From positions 930,001 to 994,000 of the forward strand of contig NZ_AP027731.1 of assembly GCF_030296595.1 (NCBI RefSeq): 64,000 bases of DNA, in the 5' to 3' direction. The stretch comes from Naasia aerilata (GTDB lineage Bacteria; Actinomycetota; Actinomycetes; Actinomycetales; Microbacteriaceae). Every line of letters begins with the position of its first letter. The stretch's first letter is position 1. The notes below the pieces were generated by a model. That model was not told where the DNA came from and ran no database searches. It was given only the letters and a program-made list of their open reading frames with translations. Below are positions 38,710 to 49,742 of the stretch, in pieces. The position numbers were made by a program, and so were the translations under genes.

Positions 38710-40103
38710 TCAGAGGTTCGGCACGGTGCTCTTGGGCCGGGCCGAGGCCTCGGCGGTGTTCTCGGCCGGCGGGACATCCGGTCGATCGAGGGCGGCGAAG
38801 TCGCCACCCGGGCGGCGGAAGCGGGCGATGAGCGAGAGCCCACCGGACCGCTTGCTGAGGACGTCGAGGCCGACGGCCACGAGGAGCACGAGGCCCTTGA
38901 TGATCTGCACCTGGTCGCTCGAGACGCTCAGCAGCTGGAGTCCGTTGTTGAGGACGGCGATGACGAGACCACCGATGATCGAGCCGATCACCGTGCCGAT
39001 GCCGCCCGACACCGCGGCGCCACCGATGAACACGGCCGCGATCGCGTCGAGCTCCCAGCCGGTGCCGTCGCCCGGTCCGGTGGCGAGCGAGCGCGAGACG
39101 AAGACCACGCCGGCGAGCGCCGCGAGCACCGACATGTTCATCATCACGAAGAAGTTCGTGCGCTTGATGTTGACGCCAGACAGCTCGGCCGCGTGCCAGT
39201 TGCCGCCGATCGCGTAGATGTGGCGGCCCGTGACCGTGTTGTTGGTGACGAACGAGTAGACCAGCACGAGGACGCCGAGGATGATGCCCGGGATCGGGAA
39301 GCTCGTGCCCGGGCGGCCCGTGGCGAAGAGGTAGGTCGCGAAGGCCAGCACCAGGACGAGGAGCACGACCTTGACGATGCTCACCCACTGCGGGGCCATC
39401 ACGGCGCCCATCTCCCGCTGACGGCGGCGCAGGCGCACCTCGTTCCAGATGACGGCGAGGGCGGCGAGCAGGCCGAGGATGACGGTGCCGTTGCTGAAGG
39501 GGAAGTAGGGCGGGAAGTCGGGGATGTACCCGCCGCCGATGTAGCCGAGGTAGCTCGGGACCGTCTGCGGCGTGGAGTGGCCGACCGCCTGGTTCGCGCC
39601 GCGGAAGATGAGCATGCCGGCGAGAGTCACGATGAACGCCGGAACGCCCACGTAGGCGACCCAGAACCCCTGCCAGGCCCCGACGACGACGCCGATGAGG
39701 ATCGCGATCCCCATGGCGAGGAGCGACATGACGACGCCCTTGGACACCGCTCCGGCGCCGTCTGCGGGCGCCACCCAGGCCGAGTCGATCCCCTTGAGGA
39801 TGATCACGGTGAGGATGTTCGAGAACGCCGCGACCGATCCGACCGACAGGTCGATGTGCCCCGCCACGATCACCATGACCATGCCGATGGCGAGGATCAG
39901 GACGTAGGCGTTCGCGCGGACGATGTTGATGACGTTGCCCGGGTCGAGGGTCTTGCCTCCGGTCAGCACCTGGAAGATCACGATGATGAGGACCAAGGCG
40001 CCGAGGATGCCGAACTGGCGGAGCCCGGAGGTGCCCCCGCCGAACATCCGGCCCAGGTCGCGGATTCCGCCCGACTTCTTCACGGGCGCTGTGGTGTCGG
40101 TCA

Positions 40104-40104
<1 letters not shown>
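38710..40104 (-). CDS. mmsB: Multiple-sugar ABC transporter permease (MmsB/GguB/XylH type)
   Basis: Permease of 464 residues with ten or more hydrophobic segments. Family landmarks are GMVMVIVAGHIDLSVGSVAAF and AAVFIGGAAVSGGIGTVIGS. The ATG at 40104 overlaps the ATPase stop as TGATG. It forms the channel of the importer whose binding protein is encoded 59 bases downstream. Confidence 0.9.
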
Positions 40105-41672
<1,568 letters not shown>

Positions 41673-41747
41673 CGTGACCTCCTTGTCGAGCGGTGCCGCA
41701 TCGGTATCTCGCGGCCCGGGTGGACGTTAGCGAAACCCGAGCCCGCG

Positions 41748-41834
41748 TTCAAGTCTTGAAGCCAGGAACGCCCGATAGGCGAACATACGCCTGTCTCGCC
41801 CCCTTTTGGCGTCAACAAATCAACGCAATATAAC
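41748..41834 (+). promoter_or_regulatory. Divergent control region with palindromes and a candidate promoter
   Basis: The 244-base gap between mmsA and the ROK gene holds TTCAAG-T-CTTGAA at 41748-41760 (perfect, odd-centred), AGGCG-AACATA-CGCCT at 41777-41792, and a good promoter for the plus strand: TTGGCG at 41806-41811, a 17-base spacer and TATAAC at 41829-41834. The palindromes are the best candidates for ROK binding sites. Confidence 0.5.
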
Positions 41835-41916
41835 GATCCGGTCACGCCCGCGACCAGGGGCGTTCGGCCCGCGCCGGAGGGGCGGCGCCGCCGGGGCGCC
41901 GCGGTATTCTGCTCGC

Positions 41917-43110
41917 GTGACGAGTCGACGGCCGACCCCGGGTTCTCAGTCGTCACTGCGCGAGGCGAACCGCGCCCGCATCGTCGATTCTCTGAAGGTG
42001 CACGGCCGGCTGACGCAGGTGGAGCTCGCCGGCGTGACCGGCCTCTCCCCCGCCACGGTGTCGAACATCGTCAAGGAGCTCTCCGGCTACGGCATCCTGC
42101 ACACGTCCGCGTCCTCACGCAGCGGGCGCCGCGCCGTCGAGGTCTCTCTGGCCCGGCAGCTGGGTCTCGTAGCCGGGTTGCACTTCTCCTCGCGGCATCT
42201 GCGGGTCGCCGTCGCCGACGTCGCGCACACCGTCATCGCCGAGAACTCCGTGCCCGTCGCGCTCGAGCACCGCTACGACCGTGAGCTGGACCGGGCGGCC
42301 CTGCTGCTCGGCGACATGATGGAGTCCGTCGAGGCGGACCTCTCCGACCTGCTGGCCATCGGCCTCGCGCTGCCCGTTCCCGTCGACCAGACGACCGGCA
42401 TGGTCGCCGCACCCGGCATCCTCCGCGGCTGGGACGGCGTGCGCGTCGGCGAGCAGCTCGAGGCACGGCTGCAGCGGCCCGTCCTCGTCTCGAGCGACGC
42501 CGAGGCGGGCGCTCTCGCCGAGTACCGCTTCGGCGCGGGCAGCGGCTCCCGCGGGCTCGCCTACCTGCGGGTCGGCCACACCATCAGCGCCGCGCTGCTC
42601 GTGGACGGGGAGCCGTTCCGCGGCACCACGGGCAAGGCCGGGCAGATCGGGCACGTGACCATCGACGAGAACGGCCCCATCTGCCGCTGCGGCTCCCGGG
42701 GCTGCCTGGAGACCCTCGCCGGCGGTCCGGCCCTCCTCGAGCTGTTCCGGGGCGACCCGGGCATGCAGCGGCTGCGCGATCTCCTCGCCCGCGCGGACAC
42801 CGGGGACGCCAGCGCGCGCCGCGTCATCGCGGACGCCGGCCGGCACATCGGCATCGCGGCGGCCAACCTCTGCAACCTCTTCGACCCCGACCTCATCGTC
42901 GTCGGCGGGCAGCTCGCGGGGGCGGGCGAGACGCTCATCGCGCCGCTGCGTCACTCGCTCGAGCGGAGCGTGCTCGCCGGGATCGGCGAGAGCGCCCGCA
43001 TCGTGCAGGGCGAGCTCGGGGAGCGCGCGGAGCTGCTCGGCGCCCTGGCCCTCGCGATCGACAACGTCGGCGTGGTGGCCGACAGCGCCGTCACGTCGGT
43101 CGGGGCGTAG
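41917..43110 (+). CDS. ROK-family transcriptional regulator
   Basis: Regulator of 397 residues. The N-terminal winged helix is seen in RLTQVELAGVTGLSPATVSN; the ROK sugar-kinase-like domain has the family signature ending in IGHVTIDENGPICRCGSRG with the zinc-binding CxCGxxGCLE motif. The kinase phosphate-binding region is not well kept, consistent with a sugar-sensing repressor of the XylR/NagC group. It stands between two sugar importers, and likely controls both. GTG 41917 was chosen because the DNA-binding domain begins soon after it. Confidence 0.9.
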   Translation: MTSRRPTPGSQSSLREANRARIVDSLKVHGRLTQVELAGVTGLSPATVSNIVKELSGYGILHTSASSRSGRRAVEVSLARQLGLVAGLHFSSRHLRVAVADVAHTVIAENSVPVALEHRYDRELDRAALLLGDMMESVEADLSDLLAIGLALPVPVDQTTGMVAAPGILRGWDGVRVGEQLEARLQRPVLVSSDAEAGALAEYRFGAGSGSRGLAYLRVGHTISAALLVDGEPFRGTTGKAGQIGHVTIDENGPICRCGSRGCLETLAGGPALLELFRGDPGMQRLRDLLARADTGDASARRVIADAGRHIGIAAANLCNLFDPDLIVVGGQLAGAGETLIAPLRHSLERSVLAGIGESARIVQGELGERAELLGALALAIDNVGVVADSAVTSVGA

Positions 43111-43112
43111 GG

Positions 43113-44159
43113 ATGCCCTTCCGCCTCCCTCGGCTCGCGCTCGCCGTCGCGCTGACCCTCCTGGCCTCGCTGACCGGGTGCGCTCCGCTCGGGCCCGCCC
43201 AGGGGACGATCGCGCTCCTGCTGCCCGAGTCGAAGACGACCCGCTACGAGGCTGTCGACCGGCCGGTGTTCGAGCACCGCGTCAAGGAGCTCGGCTCCTA
43301 CCGGCTGCTCTACTCCAACGCCGACCAGGACGCCGCCAAGCAGCAGGCACAGGCGGAGGCGGCGCTCGCCTCCGGCGTTGAGGTGCTCGTGCTCGACCCC
43401 GTCGACGCGGAGGCCGCGGTCAGCATCGTCTCCGCGGCCAACGCGCAGGGCGTCCCCGTCATCGCCTACGACCGCCTGCCGGCCGGCGGCCGGCTCGCCT
43501 ACTACGTCTCCTTCGACAACGAGCGGATCGGCGAGCTGCAGGGCGAGGCGTTCGCGAAGGCCGTCGAGGAGACCCCCGGGGACACGGGGGTCCTGATGGT
43601 GAACGGCTCCCCCACCGACCCCAACGCCATCCAGTTCCGGCAGGGCGCCGAGTCGCGCATCGACGAGGCCGGCCTGACGGTGCTCGCCTCCTTCGACACC
43701 CCCGACTGGAGTCCCGACCAGGCGCAGAACTGGGTGGCCGCGCAGATCACCCGGTTCGGCCCGCGCATCGTCGGCATCTACGCCGCGAACGACGGCACGG
43801 CCGGCGGGGCCATCGCGGCGCTCAAGGCGGCGAACGTAGCCCCCATGCCCGTCGTCTCCGGCCAGGATGCGGAGCTCGCGGGCATCCAGCACATCGTGGC
43901 CGGCGACCAGTACCTCACCATCTACAAGGCGATGCGGAAGCAGGCGGAGCTCGCGGCCGAGGCGGCGGTGGCCCTCGTGAACGGCGATCCGGTGTCCGCC
44001 GACTCCGAGGTGGACGGGACGCCGGCCACGATCCTGCCGGCAGAGGTCGTCACGAAGGACACCATCCTCTCCACCGTCGTGGCCGACGGCGTGTACTCCA
44101 TCGACCAGATCTGCACGCCCGACTACGCGGCCGCGTGCGCGCGGGCGGGAATCGAGTGA
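43113..44159 (+). CDS. Sugar ABC transporter substrate-binding lipoprotein (XylF-like)
   Basis: Binding lipoprotein of 348 residues with lipobox SLTGC (Cys23). Landmarks VIAYDRLPAGGRLAYYVSF, YAANDGTAGGAIAALK and VVSGQDAELAGIQ mirror the ChvE/XylF-like protein encoded at 37538-38650, so the two are distant paralogues. It starts two bases after the ROK stop, so the regulator and this importer form one operon. Confidence 0.9.
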   Translation: MPFRLPRLALAVALTLLASLTGCAPLGPAQGTIALLLPESKTTRYEAVDRPVFEHRVKELGSYRLLYSNADQDAAKQQAQAEAALASGVEVLVLDPVDAEAAVSIVSAANAQGVPVIAYDRLPAGGRLAYYVSFDNERIGELQGEAFAKAVEETPGDTGVLMVNGSPTDPNAIQFRQGAESRIDEAGLTVLASFDTPDWSPDQAQNWVAAQITRFGPRIVGIYAANDGTAGGAIAALKAANVAPMPVVSGQDAELAGIQHIVAGDQYLTIYKAMRKQAELAAEAAVALVNGDPVSADSEVDGTPATILPAEVVTKDTILSTVVADGVYSIDQICTPDYAAACARAGIE

Positions 44160-44182
44160 GCCGGGCAGGGCAGGATGGAGCC

Positions 44183-44983
44183 ATGGCCTCGCGCGTGCTC
44201 TCCGTGGCCGACACGGACGAGAACCCGGACCGGATCCTCTCGCTGCGGGGCATCGCGAAGAAGTTCGGCGCGGTGCGCGCGCTTGCCGGCGTCGATCTGG
44301 ACGTGCATGTGGGCGAGGTCGTCGCGATCGTCGGCGACAACGGCGCCGGGAAGTCCACCCTCGTCAAGATCCTCGCCGGTGTGCACCCGGCGGACGGCGG
44401 CCGCATCCGCTTCTTCGGACAGCCGGCCGCGATCGACACCCCGACCGACTCCCTCGACCTCGGCATCGCGACCGTCTTCCAGGACCTCGCGCTCTGCGAC
44501 AGCCTCGACGTCGTCTCCAACCTCTGGCTCGGCCGCGAGCTGACCCGCGCGGGGAGCCTCGACGAGGTGGAGATGGAGAAGCGGTCGTGGGGCCTGCTCC
44601 GCGAGCTGCACGCCCGCATCACCGACGTCCGGGTTCCGGTCGCCTCCCTCTCCGGCGGCCAGCGGCAGACGGTGGCCATCGCCCGCTCGCTGATCGGCGA
44701 CCCGCACGTCGTCGTCCTCGACGAGCCCACCGCCGCACTCGGGGTGTCGCAGACGGCGGAGGTGCTCAACCTCATCGAGCGCCTCCGCGACCGCGGGCTC
44801 GGGGTCATCCTCGTGAGCCACAACATCGCCGACGTGCTCGCCGTGGCCGACCGCGTCGTCGTGCTGCGCCTCGGCCGCAACAACGGCGACTTCCGCGCCT
44901 CCGACACCTCGAGCGACGCCCTCATCGCCGCGATCACCGGCGCGGTCGACCACTCCCGGCGGCCGAGGGACGACGACGAGTGA
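44183..44983 (+). CDS. Sugar ABC transporter ATPase, single domain
   Basis: Single ABC domain of about 266 residues, unlike the 522-residue twin-domain MmsA nearby. Walker A GDNGAGKST, signature LSGGQRQTVAIARSL, Walker [13 protein letters not shown] and the H-loop VSHN are all intact, so it should be active as a dimer. ATG 44183 has AGGA seven bases upstream; a GTG at 44156 overlapping the previous stop is an alternative. It resembles the single-domain ATPases of FrcA-type importers. Confidence 0.88.
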   Translation: MASRVLSVADTDENPDRILSLRGIAKKFGAVRALAGVDLDVHVGEVVAIVGDNGAGKSTLVKILAGVHPADGGRIRFFGQPAAIDTPTDSLDLGIATVFQDLALCDSLDVVSNLWLGRELTRAGSLDEVEMEKRSWGLLRELHARITDVRVPVASLSGGQRQTVAIARSLIGDPHVVVLDEPTAALGVSQTAEVLNLIERLRDRGLGVILVSHNIADVLAVADRVVVLRLGRNNGDFRASDTSSDALIAAITGAVDHSRRPRDDDE

Positions 44984-46215
44984 GGAAGGACCCCGCCGCC
45001 TCGCCGAGAACCCGGACCTCTCGGCCGGCCCCGTGAAGGACCTGGTCGCCACGGGCGTCTACCGCGTCCGCACCGGTGACCTCGCCAACGCGCCCGTGCT
45101 GATCGGACTGGCGCTGATCTGGCTCGTGTTCGGGATCCTCAACCCGGTGTTCCTCAGCCCGACCAACCTCGTGAACCTCACGATGCAGTCCGCGCCGACC
45201 GGCGTCATCGCGATCGGGATCGTCCTGCTGCTGCTCATCGGGGAGATCGACCTGTCGGTCGGGTCGGTGAGCGGCCTCGCGGGCGCGATCCTCGCGGTCG
45301 GCGCTACCCAGCTGGGCCTGCCGCTGCCGGTCGTCCTGCTCGCCGCCCTCGCCTGCGGCCCGATCATCGGCGTCGTCTACGGCTTCCTGTACACCCGCCT
45401 CGGTGTTCCGGGCTTCGTGCTGACCCTCGCAGGCCTGCTGGCCGCCCTGGGCCTGCAACTGCGGGTGCTCGGCACGGCCGGATCGGTCACCATCCCGTTC
45501 GACTCGTGGATCGTGCAGTTCGGGCAGCAGCTGTTCCTTCCCGCGCCGGTCATGTATGCGATCGACGCGGTCGTCGTGGGCGTGGTCGCCTGGCGGCTCT
45601 TGGCGACCGCCCGACGGCGGGCGGAAGCGGGGCTGGCCGCGCGCAGCACGCTCGGCATCGCGCTGCGCGTCGTCGCCCTCGCGGTGCTCCTGTTCTTCTG
45701 CACCTGGTACCTCGACCTGGGCGCCGCGCGGGGTGGGGGCGATGGTGCTCGTGTTCGTCGCGCTGGTCGCGGGCACCCACCTGCTGCTGACCCGCACCCG
45801 CTTCGGCCGCGCCGTGTACGCGGTGGGCGGCAGCGTCGAGGGCGCGCGGCGCGCCGGCATCCGGGTCGCGCGGATCCAGATCTCCCTTTTCGTGCTCTGC
45901 TCCACGTTCGCGGCGCTCGGCGGGATCCTGGCGGCCGCACGGCTCGCGGGCGCGAACCAGTCGAGCGGCGGCGGCGACGTCTTCTTGAACGCCATCGCGG
46001 CCGCGGTCATCGGCGGCACCAGCCTCTTCGGCGGCCGCGGCTCGGCGTTCTCCGCCCTCCTCGGGGTGCTCGTGCTCACCTCGATCTCGCTGGGGCTGAC
46101 GCTGCTCTCGCTCGACTCCTCGGTCCGCTACATCGTGACGGGCGCCGTGCTGGTGCTCGCCGTCACGGTGGACTCGCTGTCCCGCCGCTCGCGCGCCGCC
46201 GCCGGGCGCGCGTAG
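44980..46215 (+). CDS. Sugar ABC transporter permease, XylH/RbsC type (two frame breaks)
   Basis: Permease of about 412 residues after repair. Landmarks are LLLLIGEIDLSVGSVSGLAG and AAAVIGGTSLFGGRGSAFS. GTG 44980 overlaps the ATPase stop as GTGA; reaching the main frame needs one base at C4 44991-44994, otherwise GTG 45033 would be the start. A second break near G4 45730-45733 is cured by two added G, giving the family-like RGVGAMVLVF. It completes the ROK-controlled importer. Confidence 0.75.
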
Positions 46216-46242
46216 CGCTTCGGCGCCGAGCGCGCCCCGTAC

Positions 46243-46278
46243 CGACGAGCGCGCCCCGGCTACGCCCCGCGCTCGTCG
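46243..46278. terminator. Hairpin between convergent genes
   Basis: CGACGAGCGCG (46243-46253) pairs perfectly with CGCGCTCGTCG (46268-46278). Just before it, GAGCGCGCCCCG occurs twice in direct orientation. It lies between the convergent permease and small membrane protein genes and may end transcription in both directions. Confidence 0.6.
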
Positions 46279-46333
46279 TCCCGCACCGCGCGCGGCGGGA
46301 GGGACGGCGCTCGGCGGAACGGAGCAAGCGGAG

Positions 46334-46489
46334 CTAGCTGCCGCTGCCGCCGGACACGATGCCGATGATGCCGCTCACGAGGAAGTAGAGCCCGATGGCG
46401 CCCACGATGACCCAGATCGCGATCCGGTTGATCGAGGGCGGCTTCGGCTTGTTCGGGTCGCGCAGCTCGTCGTCGGGCAGGTAGCTCAT
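46334..46489 (-). CDS. Small single-pass membrane protein downstream of lysS
   Basis: A 51-residue protein: MSYLPDDELRDPNKPKPPSI, one membrane segment IAIWVIVGAIGLYFLVSGII, and a short Gly/Ser tail. Start ATG 46489 lies seven bases after the lysS stop, so it is probably translated from the same message. This N-terminal acidic, Pro-Lys-rich layout recurs in small actinobacterial membrane proteins but has no function known to me. Confidence 0.65.
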   Translation of the reverse strand: MSYLPDDELRDPNKPKPPSINRIAIWVIVGAIGLYFLVSGIIGIVSGGSGS

Positions 46490-46496
46490 TCGCGCC

Positions 46497-47996
46497 TCAC
46501 TTCACCAGGGGGAAGAGGATGGTCTCGCGGATGCCGAGGCCGGTGAGCGCCATGAGGAGACGGTCGATGCCCATCCCCATGCCGCCGCTCGGTGGCATGC
46601 CGTGCTCGAGCGCGCGGAGGAAGTCCTCGTCCACGCGCATGGCCTCCGGGTCGCCGCCCGCCGCGAGGCGCGCCTGCTCCACGAAGCGCTCCCGCTGGAT
46701 GACGGGGTCCACGAGCTCCGAGTAGCCGGTCGCGAGCTCGAAGCCGCGCACGTAGAGGTCCCACTTCTCGACGACGCCTACGCGACTGCGGTGGTCGCGG
46801 ACGAGCGGCGACGTGTCGACCGGGAAGTCGCGCACGAAGGTCGGGGCGGTGAGGCCCGGCTTCACGTGGTGCTCCCACAGCTCCTCGACCCACTTGCCGC
46901 GCAGCGGGTGGTCGAGCTCGATGTCCACGGCCGCGGCCAGCTGCTCCAGCCGGCTGAGCGGGGTCTCCGGCGTGATCTCCTCGCCCACCGCCTCGCTCAG
47001 CGACTCGTACATGCCGATCCGGGCCCACTCGCCGCCGAGGTCGTACTCGGTGCCGTCGGCCCAGGTCACGACGGTGGAGCCGGACACGGCGAGCGCCGCG
47101 TTCTGCACGAGCTCCTGGGTGAGGTCGGCGATCCCGTTGTAGTCGGAGTACGCCTGGTACGCCTCGAGCATCGCGAACTCGGGCGAGTGCGTCGAGTCGG
47201 CGCCCTCGTTGCGGAAGTTGCGGTTGATCTCGAAGATCCGCTCCAGCCCGCCCACGACGGCGCGCTTGAGGTACAGCTCAGGCGCGATGCGGAGGTAGAG
47301 GTCCGTGTCGAACGCGTTGCTGTGGGTGACGAAGGGACGCGCGGACGCTCCGCCGTGCTGGATCTGCAGCATCGGCGTCTCGAGCTCCAGGAAGTCGTGC
47401 GCGGCGAAGGTGGACCGCAGGGAGGCGACCGCCGTGGCCCGCCAGCGCACGGTCTCACGAGCGCGATCGCGGACCAGGAGGTCGAGGTAGCGGGCGCGGA
47501 CGCGCGTCTCCTCGCTCAGCTCGGCGTGCAGGTTCGGCAGCGGACGCAGCGCCTTCGCCGCCATGGTCCACGACGACGCGAGGACGGACAGCTCGCCCCG
47601 GCGGGAGGAGATCACCTCGCCGGAGACCTGCACGAGGTCGCCGAGGTCGACGAGCTCCTTCCAGCGCGTGAGGGCGTCCTCCCCCACCTCCGCGAGGCTC
47701 AGCATGACCTGGAGGCGGTCGCCCGCGCCCGACTGCAGCGCGGCGAACACCAGCTTCCCGGTGATGCGCTGGTGGACGACCCGCCCCGCGAGGCTGACCG
47801 TGACCCCGGTCTTGTCGTCGGGCTGCAGGTCGCCGAAGCGCGCGCGGACCGCCCCGATGGTGTCGGAGACCTCGACGCCGACCGGGTAGACCTCGTCGCC
47901 GTCGGCGAGGACCCGGTTGCGCTTCTCGAGGCGCACGGCCATCTGCTCACTGACCTCGGCCTCGGTGAGCTGGGTGGGCAGGGGCTCGTCGGTCAC
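46497..47996 (-). CDS. lysS: Lysine--tRNA ligase, class II
   Basis: Charges tRNA-Lys with lysine. 499 residues: an N-terminal OB-fold anticodon domain ([15 protein letters not shown]), then the class II core with motif 1 around [10 protein letters not shown], motif 2 [20 protein letters not shown] and motif 3 [16 protein letters not shown]. It lies 116 bases downstream of panC on the same strand. Confidence 0.96.
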   Translation of the reverse strand: MTDEPLPTQLTEAEVSEQMAVRLEKRNRVLADGDEVYPVGVEVSDTIGAVRARFGDLQPDDKTGVTVSLAGRVVHQRITGKLVFAALQSGAGDRLQVMLSLAEVGEDALTRWKELVDLGDLVQVSGEVISSRRGELSVLASSWTMAAKALRPLPNLHAELSEETRVRARYLDLLVRDRARETVRWRATAVASLRSTFAAHDFLELETPMLQIQHGGASARPFVTHSNAFDTDLYLRIAPELYLKRAVVGGLERIFEINRNFRNEGADSTHSPEFAMLEAYQAYSDYNGIADLTQELVQNAALAVSGSTVVTWADGTEYDLGGEWARIGMYESLSEAVGEEITPETPLSRLEQLAAAVDIELDHPLRGKWVEELWEHHVKPGLTAPTFVRDFPVDTSPLVRDHRSRVGVVEKWDLYVRGFELATGYSELVDPVIQRERFVEQARLAAGGDPEAMRVDEDFLRALEHGMPPSGGMGMGIDRLLMALTGLGIRETILFPLVK

Positions 47997-48112
47997 GTGC
48001 TCTCTCTCCTGGATGTGCGGGCGACTGTCAACGCTACCGCGGCTCGTGCGGACGCCCGCCCTCCCGCAGGCGGCCCGCGGAGGTCCGCACGCCCCGCGGG
48101 AGCGGACCGGCG

Positions 48113-48996
48113 TCAGCCGAGGTAGGCGGCGTCGTTGTCGATGAGGCGGGTGCCGTCCACGGTCGCGGCGATGAGGATCCGGACGGGCCCGCGGAAGCCG
48201 TCGTCCACCGGCCGGAACGTGGCGGGGTCGACGACCGCGAGGTAGTCGAGCTTGACGAGCGGTTCGCCCATGAGCGCGGACTGGGCGGCCGCCACGCAGG
48301 AGTCGACGCCGCCGCGGTCGGCGGCCGACACCGCGGCCTCGAGGGCGGTGTGCAGCGCGCGGGCGGCGGAGCGGGCGCGCGGATCGAGACGGGCGTTGCG
48401 GCTGGAGAGGGCCAGGCCGTCGGTGTCCCGGACGGTCTCGACCACGTCGACCGTGACGGGGAAGTCGAGATCGCGCACCATCTGCTGCACGAGGAACACC
48501 TGCTGGGCGTCCTTCTGGCCGAAGACGACGGTGTTCGGGCCGACGATGTTGAGGAGCTTCGCGACGACCGTGAGCACCCCTCGAAGTGACCGCGGCGGCT
48601 CTGTCCCTCTAGCAAGCCGGCCACCGGCCCTCCTGTGACCCGCGTCGCGCTCGGGCCGTTCGGGTACATGACCTGCTCGGTCGGTGCGAAGACGAGCGTC
48701 GCGCCCTCCGCGGCGAGCGCCGCCACGTCCGCCTCCAGGGTGCGAGGGTAGAGCGCGAGATCCTCGGACTGGCCGAACTGCAGCGGGTTCACGAAGATCG
48801 ACACCACGACGATGTCGGCGACCGAGGCGGCGTGCCGCACCAGGGCGAGGTGGCCCGCGTGGAGCGCGCCCATGGTGGGAACGAGCGCGACGCGCGGTGC
48901 CGGGACGCCGGCGGCGACCGCGTCCGCCCGCGCCGCGCGCACCGCGTTCCGGATGCCCTCCACGGTCGGGAGCACGGCGGGAAGCACGGTGGTCAC
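48113..48996 (-). CDS. panC: Pantothenate synthetase (one frame break)
   Basis: Joins pantoate and beta-alanine with ATP in coenzyme A synthesis. 294 residues after repair. The nucleotide motif is [14 protein letters not shown], with FVNPLQFG and [11 protein letters not shown] later and the second-half motif [11 protein letters not shown]. The frame changes at C4 48577-48580; one added base restores [19 protein letters not shown] 48996 overlaps the preceding stop as GTGA. Confidence 0.9.
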
Positions 48997-49742
48997 TCGT
49001 CCTCCGGCAGCTCGTCGAAGCCGTCAGCGGGAAGATCGGCCGGATCGATGCTATCCGGCTGCGCACGGCTCAACGCGTCCTCGACCGTCGTGCGGGCGAG
49101 GGCGCCGAGCACCGAGCCCGGGGACTCGACGCCGAGACCGGCGAGGATGCGCGTTGCCTGCTCGATGATCGACGTCGAGAACGTCGACACCGTCGTGATC
49201 GCCTCCGCGTAGGCCGGCCGGTCGGCCTCGGCGATGAGGACAGGCTCGCCGCCCATCTCCACGACGAGGGCTTGGCCGATCGGCTGCACGGGCGTCGGCG
49301 CGGTGACGGCGAACCACGCCTCGGCGAGCCGGGCCAGGTCGAGGCTCGTGCCGGTGAACGACATCGCCGGATGGATTGCGAGCGGGATCGCGCCGGCCGC
49401 GGTCGCCGGTGCGAGCACCGCCGTCCCGTAGCCCGGGGCCGTGTGCACGACGAGCTGACCCGCCTGCCAGTCGCCGGTTGTGGCGAGTCCCTCGACGAGA
49501 CCCGGCAGCTGGTCCGGCGGCACGGCGAGGAGCACCAGCTCGCTGCGCTCCACGATCTGCGGCACGGTCAGCACGGGGACCGCGGGCAGCAGCGCCGCGG
49601 CGCGCTCCCGACTGCGCTCGGAGATGGCGGAGATGCCGGTGAGGGCGTGCCCGGCTCCGGCGAGGGCCGCGCCGAGCACGGGGCCCACGCGGCCGGCCCC
49701 GATCACGCCGACACCGAGTCGGCCGGAGCGCGCGGCTCTCAC
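48993..49742 (-). CDS. Rossmann-fold/DUF2520 protein
   Basis: A 249-residue dinucleotide-binding protein: [20 protein letters not shown] at the N-terminus, then a helical DUF2520-like C-terminal domain with [18 protein letters not shown]. This family is commonly found just before panC in actinobacteria; some members were considered for ketopantoate reduction, but the function is not settled. GTG 49742 overlaps the stop of the PH-domain gene. Confidence 0.8.
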   Translation of the reverse strand: MRAARSGRLGVGVIGAGRVGPVLGAALAGAGHALTGISAISERSRERAAALLPAVPVLTVPQIVERSELVLLAVPPDQLPGLVEGLATTGDWQAGQLVVHTAPGYGTAVLAPATAAGAIPLAIHPAMSFTGTSLDLARLAEAWFAVTAPTPVQPIGQALVVEMGGEPVLIAEADRPAYAEAITTVSTFSTSIIEQATRILAGLGVESPGSVLGALARTTVEDALSRAQPDSIDPADLPADGFDELPEDE

